The notes beneath the pieces were generated by a model that searched no databases, was not told the DNA's origin, and saw only the letters and a list, made by a program, of their open reading frames with translations. DNA of 46,028 bases, taken from contig PYJD01000019.1 in the NCBI GenBank assembly GCA_003635315.1, positions 1 through 46,028 on the forward strand. The letters run 5' to 3'. The stretch's first letter is position 1; each line of letters starts with the position of its first letter. Origin of the DNA: Candidatus Poribacteria bacterium. GTDB lineage: Bacteria > Poribacteria > WGA-4E > WGA-3G. The position numbers were made by a program, and so were the translations under genes. This document shows positions 6,367-14,956 of the stretch, one piece after another.

Positions 6367-7397
6367 CGTACATAATAGGTTCCTCTCCCTTCACCTTTCT
6401 TATTCAATAACCCGTTTTGTACCAATGTCAACAATTCTTTATGAGCTGATGTATGAGAAAGATCGGCAAGTTGCTGTAATTCTCGATTCGTAATTCGTCC
6501 GTGTTTTTCAACATAGGTGAGAATAGTCAGCTGCCGTTCGGAAAGTGCAATTTGTCCAATTTTATCACGTAATGCCCTATCCCTACTATGCGTAAGCACT
6601 AATTCTTTAATTTTCTGCATTTCTGCGGCAATGCCAACAGTAAAATATTCCAACCATGTTGTGAGGATACCTGTTGCCCGGACACTTTGCAAAGCCTCAT
6701 AATAATCCGCAGGATTCATGTCATAATGTTCTTCAAGCGAAAAGAGTTTCTTTATATCGTAACCTGAATGATAGAGAATAAGGTTTGCAAGTGCTCGTGC
6801 AGTTCTCCCGTTACCATCAAGAAATGGATGAATTGTAACCAACTGGTAATGTGCAATACCAGCCTTTAGTAATGGGGATAGTTCGCTTGCCTCGTTAGAA
6901 CGCAACCAATCAACCAATTCAAGCATGAGAATTGGCACTTCAGAAGCTGGTGGTGGTGTGTAGATTACCTCTTTAGTTTTGTTGTCTACGACATAATTCT
7001 GGATTTTACGGAATTCCCCGGGTTCATAACCACCTTCAATTCCATCAAGTATCAAGTAATGTATATGTCGAATTGTGCGGAGATCAAGTTCCATATCAGG
7101 ATCAGCATAGACTTCATCAATGAATGCAGCGACTTTCAAATAATTGCGTACCTCTTGTATGTCTCGTTTTCGCGCAACAACAGGTTTGTCATCAATCAGG
7201 TCTCGAACCTGTTCTATAGTAAGTTGGGTTCCCTCAATCCGGGTGGTATGATGTGCTTGCCGAATTAATGCATCTTTTTGAAGTCGTGATTCCCAGATTG
7301 GTAGGATAGGAGAATTCTTTATAACCTCTTTCGCACCTTCAATATCCATTAGGTTCTTAACGATGGTATGTGTATAACTGAATTCAGGTTTAAACAT
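6351..7397 (-). CDS. Fic family protein (AMP transferase) with C-terminal winged helix
   Basis: 348 aa, a usual length for chromosomal Fic proteins with a Fic_N region. The catalytic motif HPFLDGNGR lies at residues 190-198, matching HxFx(D/E)GNGRxxR. An N-terminal inhibitory motif TTRIEG (51-56; S/T-x3-E-G) indicates a class II self-inhibited enzyme. Residues about 280-345 form a winged helix-turn-helix (LSERQLTILTYVEKHGRI... then SHTSAHKELLTLVQNGLL), suggesting DNA binding and possible autoregulation. Known Fic enzymes transfer AMP or other nucleotide moieties to target hydroxyls; the target here is unknown. ATG 7397 has GAGG 8 nt upstream and lies 9 nt after the dppC stop, so it is likely the last gene of the dppB-dppC-fic transcript. 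Confidence 0.93.
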   Translation of the reverse strand: MFKPEFSYTHTIVKNLMDIEGAKEVIKNSPILPIWESRLQKDALIRQAHHTTRIEGTQLTIEQVRDLIDDKPVVARKRDIQEVRNYLKVAAFIDEVYADPDMELDLRTIRHIHYLILDGIEGGYEPGEFRKIQNYVVDNKTKEVIYTPPPASEVPILMLELVDWLRSNEASELSPLLKAGIAHYQLVTIHPFLDGNGRTARALANLILYHSGYDIKKLFSLEEHYDMNPADYYEALQSVRATGILTTWLEYFTVGIAAEMQKIKELVLTHSRDRALRDKIGQIALSERQLTILTYVEKHGRITNRELQQLADLSHTSAHKELLTLVQNGLLNKKGEGRGTYYVRVDDF

Positions 7398-7406
7398 AAT
7401 ATTGCC

Positions 7407-8261
7407 TCAATCTATCTGCGGATCAAGAGCATCTCGGAGCGCATCTCCAAGGAGATTGAATCCTAAGACAATCAGAAAAATCGCTACACCAGGTGCAGTG
7501 ACAGCTATGGGTGCTTTCCGTATGAACTTGGTGTTTTCATTGAGCATAGCACCCCATTCAGGTACACCAACTTCTGCCCCCAGACCGAGGAAACTGAGTC
7601 CTGCAGCATCTAAGATTGCAGCACCGATACCTAATGTGGATTGAACTATCAATGGTGCAATACAATTGGGTAGAACAGTCGTAAGTAGAATACGTGTGTC
7701 ACTGGCACCAATTACCTTAGCCGCTGTGACATAATCCAACTCCCGAACTTTTAGAACAGAGGCGCGCAGAATCCTCGCATATTGTGGAATATACACAATT
7801 GACACCGCTATTATAGCGTTGGTTAAGCTTTGTCCTAAGATAGTTACAATTACCATAGCGAGTAAGATACTCGGCATGGCAAGCATCATATCCATCACTC
7901 GCATTATCAGGTTATCAAGCCATCCGCCAAAATAGCCAGCGATTGCACCAAACAGTGTACCAAACCCGAGTGAAAAGGTCATCGCAATAAACCCGACCTT
8001 GAGCGATATACGTGACCCATAGATTATTCGACTAAAGATATCCCGTCCTGTACCGTCAGTGCCAAAGTAATGCTCACCAGAAAGACCTTTAAGTCGCATG
8101 GCTACATTTGTTTTCATGGGGTCATGTGTTGCAATCAACGGTGCTAATAAAGCCACAAGAATGAAAAAGAGGATTATTGTCGCACCGATTGTCGCTGACG
8201 GATGTCGTAATAACTTACGAATGATCTGTTGTTGTCCTGTGGGAGCAGTGGCTGTGTTCAT
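7407..8261 (-). CDS. dppC: Peptide/nickel ABC transporter permease, DppC family
   Basis: 284 aa, the usual DppC/OppC length. There is an N-terminal cytoplasmic segment and a first TM helix at about 25-45 (ATIGATIILFFILVALLAPL), then the OppC-like LKGLSGEHYFGTDGTGRDIF (79-100), and a BPD_transp_1 core with the EAA-type loop (about residues 165-190: YVTAAKVIGASDTRILLTTV, LPN). It forms the second half of a permease heterodimer in the inner membrane. Its ATG overlaps the dppB stop by 4 nt, showing translational coupling. No solute-binding protein or ATPase gene is adjacent, so those parts must be encoded elsewhere. The substrate (di-/oligopeptide, nickel or another small solute) cannot be told from the permease. 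Confidence 0.92.
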   Translation of the reverse strand: MNTATAPTGQQQIIRKLLRHPSATIGATIILFFILVALLAPLIATHDPMKTNVAMRLKGLSGEHYFGTDGTGRDIFSRIIYGSRISLKVGFIAMTFSLGFGTLFGAIAGYFGGWLDNLIMRVMDMMLAMPSILLAMVIVTILGQSLTNAIIAVSIVYIPQYARILRASVLKVRELDYVTAAKVIGASDTRILLTTVLPNCIAPLIVQSTLGIGAAILDAAGLSFLGLGAEVGVPEWGAMLNENTKFIRKAPIAVTAPGVAIFLIVLGFNLLGDALRDALDPQID

Positions 8262-9280
8262 GGTGCTTCATCTCCTACTCGGATGCGTGGATCAAAATAC
8301 GCATATAATAGATCAACAATCAGATTTACGAACATAAAGAGCGCAGATACGAAAAGTACGCCACCCTGCACAGCTCTAACATCCCGAGCTTCAACTGAAT
8401 CTCGTAGCCATGAACCGAGACCTGGCCATGAGAAGATATGCTCCGTCAATATTGCCCCTCCCATGAGATAACCGAATTCAAGACCGATGACTGTCAATAC
8501 AGGGACCATACTATTTTTCAAGGCGTGTTTGATAATAACACCCCATTTTGAAAGTCCTTTTGCATAAGCAGTAGTGATGTAAGGTTGATTCAACACCTCT
8601 AACAGACTTGAACGTGTCATCCGAGCAATTATAGCCAATGGAATTGTGCCTAATGTAATAGCTGGGAGTATCAAGTGTCTTAGTGCATCTTTAAATGCTG
8701 TAAAGTTTCCTGCAAGTAAGGTATCAATAAGATAGAAACCGGTAGGTGTTTTGATGTCTAAACTTAGAATCGGATCCAATCGTCCCGTTGCTGGAAAGAT
8801 TTTAAAGTAATAGGAGAACAGTAGGATCAACATCAACCCTAACCAAAAGATAGGCATTGATATTCCAGCGAGAGATGTGGTCATAGATATATAGTCTAAG
8901 AATCTACCACGATAGACTGCCGCAATGATTCCCGCAGTAATGCCGAATACTATAGAAAATATCATTGCTGCAATGGTTAATTCTGCGGTGGCGGGAAAAT
9001 ACTGTTTTATTTCATCTATGACGTTCTGTTTTGATTTAAATGAACGTCCCAAATCGAGCCTGATAAGATCCCACAGGTATTTCGCGTATTGCTGATACAA
9101 AGGTTTATCAAGCCCCATATCTTCTCTAAGTTGGGTGAGAATCTCTTCAGTTGCACGTTCTCCAGCAATCGTGAGGGCTGCATCACCTGGAATCAAATGC
9201 ACCATAAAGAAAACAAGAAGTGATACCCCAAGGAGTGATAGACCTATGGAGAGAAAACGTTGGAATAGATAGGATAGCAA
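8258..9280 (-). CDS. dppB: Peptide/nickel ABC transporter permease, DppB family
   Basis: 340 aa. It begins LSYLFQRFLSIGLSLLGVSL as in OppB/DppB, with the first TM helix at about 10-30, the periplasmic region PGDAALTIAGERATEEILTQ, the conserved DLGRSF (75-80), and the EAA loop AYAKGLSKWGVIIKHALKNS (about 245-264). The start codon is TTG (9278-9280, supported by GAGG 8 nt upstream); no in-frame ATG fits the conserved N-terminus. It is the first gene of a minus-strand run with dppC and fic. Upstream lies the separately ribosome-bound MBL fusion gene, 54 nt away and on the same strand, so read-through is possible. Confidence 0.92.
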   Translation of the reverse strand: MLSYLFQRFLSIGLSLLGVSLLVFFMVHLIPGDAALTIAGERATEEILTQLREDMGLDKPLYQQYAKYLWDLIRLDLGRSFKSKQNVIDEIKQYFPATAELTIAAMIFSIVFGITAGIIAAVYRGRFLDYISMTTSLAGISMPIFWLGLMLILLFSYYFKIFPATGRLDPILSLDIKTPTGFYLIDTLLAGNFTAFKDALRHLILPAITLGTIPLAIIARMTRSSLLEVLNQPYITTAYAKGLSKWGVIIKHALKNSMVPVLTVIGLEFGYLMGGAILTEHIFSWPGLGSWLRDSVEARDVRAVQGGVLFVSALFMFVNLIVDLLYAYFDPRIRVGDEAP

Positions 9281-9334
9281 TATATAAGCCTCACAACCTA
9301 CTATTACAGAAAATCTTTATTTAGGTGGAGGGTT

Positions 9335-10165
9335 TTAGAAAAACGGATTGTGTAATTTTTCTTCACCAACTGTCGTAGGAGGACCATGACCAGGGAACAG
9401 ACGTACGTCATCAGGAAGTGACAGTATATTATCGCGTACACTATTAATCTCGTCTTCATAGGAGATGTTGGGACCACCGACGGATCCTGCGAAAATTGCG
9501 TCACCAACAAAAGCAGCGGATTGGGTTACAAAACTACAACCCCCGGACGTGTGTCCGGGTGTATCAGCGACAGTAACCATGAGTTGTCCTATACTAATTA
9601 CATCTGAGTGTTCAAGTTCTTTTAACTCGGTATAGGTCTCAGGTTTAGGTTCGTTTTTGTGGATATATGTTTGACAATCCGTGGCACATTGAAGCTCCGG
9701 TAAACCATTAGTATGATCACCATGTGAATGTGTTAAGAGGATGGTGGTGGGGTTAACTTTATGTATGTCAAGAATTTCTAAAATGACTTCAGGATGTGCA
9801 GCAGTATCAATTATGGCTGCCTCACCGGTGGCATTACAAACTAACAGGTATGCATTGACTGGCCAACCACCAACAGGAGCACTAATGGTGACCACATCAA
9901 GCGGGGCATTTTCGGGGAGTAGTTCTTGGGGAGATGGTTCCCACTGTTCAGTCGCAATTGCGAGTAATTTTTTACCGTCTAAATTGAGCACTTCAGCGAG
10001 TTTATATACTTGCGACTCTGTTGGTTTTAAGGTATACTTTTCCATACGAGACAGATCCGACTCAGTGATTTCTGATGCTTGTGCTACTTCACCCTGAGAC
10101 ATGTTCTGTCCACGTCGTGCTTTACCGATTATATCACCAAATTCATCTTCAAGTGCGTATGCCAT
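9335..10165 (-). CDS. XRE-type HTH fused to a metallo-beta-lactamase-fold hydrolase
   Basis: 276 aa, SD TAGGAG 8 nt before ATG. Residues 8-68 are a Cro/C1-type helix-turn-helix (GKARRGQNMSQGEVAQASEI, then ESDLSRMEK and the LAEVLNLDGKKLLAI tail). Residues about 90-270 form an MBL domain of the glyoxalase II type: THSHGDH (145-151), His205 in TPGHTSG, Asp222 in VGDAIFAG, and His260 in LFPGHGPPT. All zinc ligands for a binuclear site are present. Such hydrolases cleave thioesters or related substrates. A DNA-binding domain on the same chain suggests a metabolite-responsive regulator or substrate-coupled autoregulation; this is inference. An alternative view is that the HTH is only a protein-binding module. 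Confidence 0.9.
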   Translation of the reverse strand: MAYALEDEFGDIIGKARRGQNMSQGEVAQASEITESDLSRMEKYTLKPTESQVYKLAEVLNLDGKKLLAIATEQWEPSPQELLPENAPLDVVTISAPVGGWPVNAYLLVCNATGEAAIIDTAAHPEVILEILDIHKVNPTTILLTHSHGDHTNGLPELQCATDCQTYIHKNEPKPETYTELKELEHSDVISIGQLMVTVADTPGHTSGGCSFVTQSAAFVGDAIFAGSVGGPNISYEDEINSVRDNILSLPDDVRLFPGHGPPTTVGEEKLHNPFF

Positions 10166-10286
10166 GATGTAATCTCCTACAATATAGAATTAGAAATAGT
10201 ATAGCAAAGTTATAGGTATAAGACAAACAATTTGGAACGGATCGCTACGGATAGGGTATATAAACAGTCTTTGCGGGGTAAATAAA

Positions 10287-10853
10287 ATGAATACACAAGA
10301 AAGCAAATTCTATCAACCGACTCTTCCTTCAGAGTACAACGGGATGACGTTGGAGGAATTTCTTGATAGCGATTTAGAAGGATTTGAATACTTGGAAGGG
10401 GAATTAATACCGATGCCACCAACTTCAGGAAAACATGGTGATATTTGCTCTAACATTCAATGGTATTTGCAGTCACATGTTCGTACAAATCGGTTAGGAC
10501 GCGTCTATACATCAGACACAGGATTCCAGGTTGGTGATCGTATGCTTATACCAGATGTTGCCTTTATTTCTGCCGCACGTCTTCCTGAAGAACGGGAAAC
10601 ATCCTTTTCTATTTCACCAGATATTGCAATAGAGGTAGTTTCTCAATCCGATTCTCAGTATAAAGTAGTTCAAAAAGCACTCGCGTATCTGGAAGCAGGC
10701 ACCAGTCTTGTGTGGGTTATTGAACCAATCGCTAAAACGGTAACGGTATATCGTTCAGAAACCGATATTCAGACACTTACACGAAATGACATGTTGATAG
10801 GTGAAGATGTTATTGAAGGATTTTCTTGTCCAGTAATACAACTATTTGAATAA
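10287..10853 (+). CDS. Uma2 family (DUF820) putative endonuclease
   Basis: 188 aa, typical for Uma2. Features in order: MTLEEFLDSDLEGFEYLEGE (about 20-40, with the conserved YE.L.GEL pattern), GKHGDICSNIQWYL, IPDVAFI (PD motif of the PD-(D/E)xK fold, about 92-98), and DIAIEVVSQSDS (E-V-S motif, about 112-123), followed by KALAYLEAGTSLVWVIEP. The fold is a restriction-endonuclease-like one; a cellular role is not established, and such genes are greatly amplified in cyanobacteria and some uncultured phyla. GGGG lies about 9 nt upstream of ATG. The stop is followed 9 nt later by the isomerase ATG with SD AAGGAG in the gap, so the two are co-transcribed. Confidence 0.92.
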   Translation: MNTQESKFYQPTLPSEYNGMTLEEFLDSDLEGFEYLEGELIPMPPTSGKHGDICSNIQWYLQSHVRTNRLGRVYTSDTGFQVGDRMLIPDVAFISAARLPEERETSFSISPDIAIEVVSQSDSQYKVVQKALAYLEAGTSLVWVIEPIAKTVTVYRSETDIQTLTRNDMLIGEDVIEGFSCPVIQLFE

Positions 10854-10862
10854 GGAGATTTT

Positions 10863-11621
10863 ATGAAGCTTGGCTTAGTTACATATAATATGGCAAAAGA
10901 TTGGGATGTACCCACGATTATTAAAAATTGTACGGAAACAGGTTTTTCTGGCGTTGAGCTCCGCACCACACATGCACACGGTGTTGAAGTCAATCTCACT
11001 GCCAGTGAACGTGACGCAGTAAAACAGCAGTTTGCCGATTCACCTATTGAAATTGCCGGTTTAGGATCAGCATTTGATTATCATTCCACTGACCAAGATG
11101 CGGTTCGTAAGAATATAGAAGGGACAAAGGAATATTCGCAGTTAGCAGCAGATGTCGGGGCACCGGGAGTTAAAGTGCGTCCGAATGGACTTCCGGATGG
11201 AGTGCCAGTTGAAAAAACACTGGAACAGATAGGATTAGCATTGCGGGAGTGTGGCGAATTCGCAGCGGATCTCGGTGTAGAAATTCGCCTTGAAGTCCAC
11301 GGTGGAGGAACATCGGAATTACCACATATCCGTACTATCATAGATGTGGCTGACCATGAGAATGTATATGTATGTTGGAATTCTAACTTTGGTGAAGTTG
11401 AAGATGGATCAATTAAAAATAACTTCAATTACGTAACTGGAAGAATCGGTTTAGTTCATATCACAGAACTCCATCGTCGAGAATACCCTTGGCGTGAGCT
11501 ATTTACCTTATTAAAAGAATCTGGATATTCCGGTTATACATTAGCAGAAATAGCAGGCAGTTCTGATCCCATCCGTGTGATGAATTTCTATCGCGCATTA
11601 TGGGAAGAATATAACAGATAA
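10863..11621 (+). CDS. Sugar phosphate isomerase/epimerase (AP endonuclease 2-like TIM barrel)
   Basis: 252 aa with SD AAGGAG 6 nt before ATG. It starts MKLGLVTYNMAKDWDVPTII as in xylose-isomerase-like TIM barrels. Metal-ligand positions are visible in part: EVHGGG (about 142-147), the CWNSNF segment (about 171-176) where many family members have a metal-binding Asp, and HITELHRR (about 199-206), with a late Glu in YTLAEIAG. Enzymes of this type interconvert keto- and aldo-sugars or inositol derivatives, but the exact substrate is not predictable. It lies downstream of the Uma2 gene and before secreted LamG and glycosidase genes, which fits a role in sugar use. A second member of the family (42060) shares the family but not high identity. 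Confidence 0.88.
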   Translation: MKLGLVTYNMAKDWDVPTIIKNCTETGFSGVELRTTHAHGVEVNLTASERDAVKQQFADSPIEIAGLGSAFDYHSTDQDAVRKNIEGTKEYSQLAADVGAPGVKVRPNGLPDGVPVEKTLEQIGLALRECGEFAADLGVEIRLEVHGGGTSELPHIRTIIDVADHENVYVCWNSNFGEVEDGSIKNNFNYVTGRIGLVHITELHRREYPWRELFTLLKESGYSGYTLAEIAGSSDPIRVMNFYRALWEEYNR

Positions 11622-11691
11622 TATACATATCCTGCTGGAACTGTTGTCACGAATATTTTATCACATAAATAACAATTGAAGGGGATCTACA

Positions 11692-12453
11692 ATGAAGAAG
11701 CTAATCGTTTTATTATCTTTAACAATTATGATGACAATTTCTATCAATAGTATTGATGCTGCAATTGATCCTGATTCTATCGTAGGTATTTGGCTACTGG
11801 ATGAAGGTAAAGGAGATGTTGTGAAAGACAGTTCGGGTAATGGAAATGACGGTAAAATCGTCGGTGCAGAATGGGCTGATGGAAAGATAGGACAAGGTCT
11901 TGAATTTGATGGTACGGCAAATGTCCAAATTCCACCAAGTGAGTCAATTGATGATATCTTTGATGGGTTTACCTATCTATTATGGGTAAAACCAACTGGA
12001 CAACCCCCAAATGTTAATACCCGAGTGATTGAACGCGACTGGCATAATCCTACCATACAGATGGGACCTAACGATTTTTATGCAAGTATTGCTGTGAATG
12101 CTGATCAAGCTCAGACGAATGTACGTGGTGGGGCATGGGAAATGAACGAATGGAGTTTTGTTGCTATGACACATGATGGAAACACTCTAACGCTTTATGT
12201 TGATGGAGAAGCCGTGGCAGATAAGGATGTTGGCAAACCAGATGATAAACCCAATAGTGATATTCGTTTCGCATCATGGAAGAATCCGGGTTGGACATAT
12301 ATTGGTGTTCTTGATGAAGTGGCTGTCTTTAACACGCCGCTGCCAGAAAAAGAACTAAAACAGATCATGAATATCGGACTTGAGGAAACTTTATCAGTAT
12401 CATCAAGTGGAAAATTGGCAACAACATGGGGATTGCTTAAGAATACAAGATAG
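11692..12453 (+). CDS. Secreted LamG (concanavalin-like) domain protein with C-terminal KLxTTWG motif
   Basis: 253 aa. The signal peptide is residues 1-24 (MKKLIVLLSLTIMMTISINS then IDAA); SD AAGGGG precedes the ATG. Residues about 28-215 are a LamG/concanavalin jelly roll: GIWLLDEGKGDVVKDSSGNG (32-51), NDGKIVGAEWADGKIGQGLE, YLLWVKP, and the closing IRFASWKNPGWTYIGVLDEV then AVFNTPL. This fold typically binds glycans outside the cell. The last 20 residues (LSVSSSGKLATTWGLLKNTR) lie outside the fold and match the end of the otherwise different secreted protein at 28041. A shared C-terminal sorting or anchoring tag is therefore suspected. It precedes a secreted glycosidase-like gene by 22 nt, probably in one operon. 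Confidence 0.9.
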   Translation: MKKLIVLLSLTIMMTISINSIDAAIDPDSIVGIWLLDEGKGDVVKDSSGNGNDGKIVGAEWADGKIGQGLEFDGTANVQIPPSESIDDIFDGFTYLLWVKPTGQPPNVNTRVIERDWHNPTIQMGPNDFYASIAVNADQAQTNVRGGAWEMNEWSFVAMTHDGNTLTLYVDGEAVADKDVGKPDDKPNSDIRFASWKNPGWTYIGVLDEVAVFNTPLPEKELKQIMNIGLEETLSVSSSGKLATTWGLLKNTR

Positions 12454-12475
12454 AAGCTACATTTTCTTAGATCAA

Positions 12476-14707
12476 ATGTTGAGATTGCAACTTGGTATCC
12501 TATCTATATTGATATTATCGTTGTTTTCACTCAATACAGACGCGTCCCCTCCCTATGTCTATCTTGTGAATTCAGAGTGGACAGTTCAAATTGTACCTAA
12601 GACACTTGCTGTACAAGCAAAACCCACCAGCACAGAAGTTGAAGTGCCAATTTCATTAGGTCAGACAGGATTTGACAATATCAACGAGTTTATTCAAAAT
12701 GACAAAATAGCCACTTGGAAGATTCCTGATAGATTCCTTACTGTAAGGTTTGAATTGACTGCTGATTCACTATCTGTTGAATTCGCTCAAGATATACAGT
12801 TCAACGAAACATTAAATCTGACCTGGCCACTGATTGAAAATTTTCAATCTCTCCAAGGCTATATATTACCTTTATTTGAAGGTTGTTATGTGCCAAAAGA
12901 TGATAGTAGATGGCAGAATTTTCTAATTAACCACGGACCACTCAACACAACAGCAGATCTCTCAATGCCATTTTTTGGATTGGCTATCAAGGATCAAACA
13001 CTTACCTATATTTTAACCAACCCTTTCAATAATCAGATCCATTTCAAGACAACATCAACGTCTGGATTAGGTATGCATGTATCGCATGCTTTCACACCAA
13101 ATTGGAAAAAAGGACGGTACGGTTTTCATATCTCATTAGGTGACGCATCCCCAGTCACTCCTGCCAAATTGTATCGTCGATATTTGATTGAGAATGATGA
13201 ATTTATCTCGTTTACGGATAAGATTAAAAAGACTCCTGAAGCAAAGAAACTACTGGGTGCTGCACATGTTTATCTGTGGGGTGGGAAACTCCTGAGTCAA
13301 TACGATGTAACAGATTGGAACAGATTTGCCAGAAAACTCATTAGTGAGAATAAAGTTGCAAGACAAATTTGGTCTGGTTTTAACACAGAGACGAAGAAAG
13401 CCGTTCAGGAAATCTCTCAATCTGAATATCCATCAAGGTATGTTCGACGTGTTGTAAGTCGAGCTTTAAGTGAACAACTTGAAGATAGGAGATTCTATAA
13501 TCCTGCAAATTGGACTGATATTTCTTTTGTTCCAGAATTGGCTATATTAGTGAATAAAGATGTATCAACATTGACATATTCAGAACTATACCGACGAAAC
13601 TGTCTTCTACTTTTCGCTGCATTTCCAATGCTATTCCATCATCCTGATGAATGGGGTGATGGTCTCTCAGTGAAATTATTACAGAAATTCGTTGAAAATA
13701 GTTTGGATAGACTATGGTTGGGGGTAGATTCATGGCAAGACGGTTATCGCCATCCTACTGCTGTTGCGAAAGGAATAGAACTCGGTTATTTGATTGGACC
13801 TTATGATTCATATCATAGTATTCACCACCCTAACGAAAAGGATACATGGGAAACCGCACAGTTTGATCTGAAACTTTATGAATCTGGAGCAATTGTCAAT
13901 GCAGATGGAACGAAAAGTAGAGGATTCAAAAAGAAGGGATATCATCTGAGTCCACTTGTTGCACAACCTTATGTCGAAAACCGAGTCAATAATATACTAA
14001 CTCAAATGTCAACAAACTTCAATTCATGGTTCATTGATTGTGATGCTTTTGGTCAATTATTTGACGATTATTCACAATTACATCCTGCTACGCAGTTAGA
14101 TGATATGCATGCGAGACTTACTCGTATGAGCTGGATTCGGGATACGCACAACATGGTTGTAGGATCAGAAGGAGGTTCTGCATATGCTGCGTCAATCCTA
14201 CACTTCGCTCATGGCATGACAGTTCCAGTAATCGGTTGGGGTGACCGAGATATGAAAGATAAATCCTCACAATACTACACTGGTGGTTATTGGCCGCCAG
14301 AAGGTCCAGCGATTCACATCAAGCAAGTGCCCTTAAAAGCTAAATATCTATATCACTATTTCGATCCACGTTTCAGGTTACCACTCTACCAAATTGTATT
14401 TCATGATTCGGTGATAACTACCAATCATTGGGGATCTGGTAGTCTGAAATTTAAAAATGCTATAGATACCTTGGCTCTATTGGAATTGCTATACAATGTG
14501 CCACCTCTATACCATCTAAATATAGAAGAATTCTCAAAACATCAAGATTGGATAAGTCGACATTATGCCTTCTTTTCTCCATTACATCGGCAAATCGGAG
14601 GACAACAAATGACAGACTTTGAGTGGTTGAATTCGGATAAACACATCCAACGTACAGAATTTGGAGAAGTAATTGAGATGTTAGCTAATTTTGGATATAA
14701 GACATAA
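12476..14707 (+). CDS. Large secreted glycoside hydrolase-like protein (GH101/GH129-like), 3' end decayed
   Basis: 743 aa from ATG 12476, chosen because it begins a signal peptide (MLRLQLGILSILILSLFSLN then TDA); the longer frame to 12380 runs through the preceding gene. Residues 30-240 are beta-rich, like the N-terminal sandwich of large glycosidases. The segment AKLYRRYLIENDEFISFTDK, the later LLGAAHVYLWGG, WFIDCDAFGQLFDDYSQLHP (about 520-540; candidate acidic residues) and VVGSEGGSAYAASILHFAHG resemble the GH101/GH129-related barrel. This is resemblance only, so the substrate is not assigned. The frame stops at TAA 14705, but the sequence beyond still encodes a family-like C-terminal strand (see 14708-14801), so the annotated end is probably a nonsense mutation. 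Confidence 0.7.
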   Translation: MLRLQLGILSILILSLFSLNTDASPPYVYLVNSEWTVQIVPKTLAVQAKPTSTEVEVPISLGQTGFDNINEFIQNDKIATWKIPDRFLTVRFELTADSLSVEFAQDIQFNETLNLTWPLIENFQSLQGYILPLFEGCYVPKDDSRWQNFLINHGPLNTTADLSMPFFGLAIKDQTLTYILTNPFNNQIHFKTTSTSGLGMHVSHAFTPNWKKGRYGFHISLGDASPVTPAKLYRRYLIENDEFISFTDKIKKTPEAKKLLGAAHVYLWGGKLLSQYDVTDWNRFARKLISENKVARQIWSGFNTETKKAVQEISQSEYPSRYVRRVVSRALSEQLEDRRFYNPANWTDISFVPELAILVNKDVSTLTYSELYRRNCLLLFAAFPMLFHHPDEWGDGLSVKLLQKFVENSLDRLWLGVDSWQDGYRHPTAVAKGIELGYLIGPYDSYHSIHHPNEKDTWETAQFDLKLYESGAIVNADGTKSRGFKKKGYHLSPLVAQPYVENRVNNILTQMSTNFNSWFIDCDAFGQLFDDYSQLHPATQLDDMHARLTRMSWIRDTHNMVVGSEGGSAYAASILHFAHGMTVPVIGWGDRDMKDKSSQYYTGGYWPPEGPAIHIKQVPLKAKYLYHYFDPRFRLPLYQIVFHDSVITTNHWGSGSLKFKNAIDTLALLELLYNVPPLYHLNIEEFSKHQDWISRHYAFFSPLHRQIGGQQMTDFEWLNSDKHIQRTEFGEVIEMLANFGYKT

Positions 14708-14801
14708 AATCATGATGGATTGGAAATTCCCGGACGAAGTATTGTCGCAAGATGGATGGAAACCGGTAAAACTGAGATGTTTTCTGTATCGTCACAATAA
14801 A
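14708..14801 (+). other. Decayed C-terminal tail of the glycosidase gene
   Basis: Directly after the TAA the same frame reads NHDGLEIPGRSIVARWME, a typical closing strand of a C-terminal beta-sandwich. It then reaches a run of four A (14760-14763), beyond which a one-base shift gives TGKTEMFSVSSQ and a TAA at 14799-14801. So two lesions, a stop and a +1 shift, separate the present end from a natural-looking one. Confidence 0.5.
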
Positions 14802-14956
14802 TGCAAGAGTGATAAATATAATCTCTCACACTACAGGGATTTAACCAAAGATCTATAAGGCAGACATGCTTAACCTATAATTATTGAAGAATCATCTCCC
14901 TAAGTCCATCTCATTAAATAGTATTAAAAAGAATCAACTCATTTTGATAATACTAA

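Noticed and set aside
12380..12475. Upstream extension of the glycosidase gene
   Set aside because: It overlaps the LamG gene in another frame; the Met at 12476 begins a clear signal peptide.
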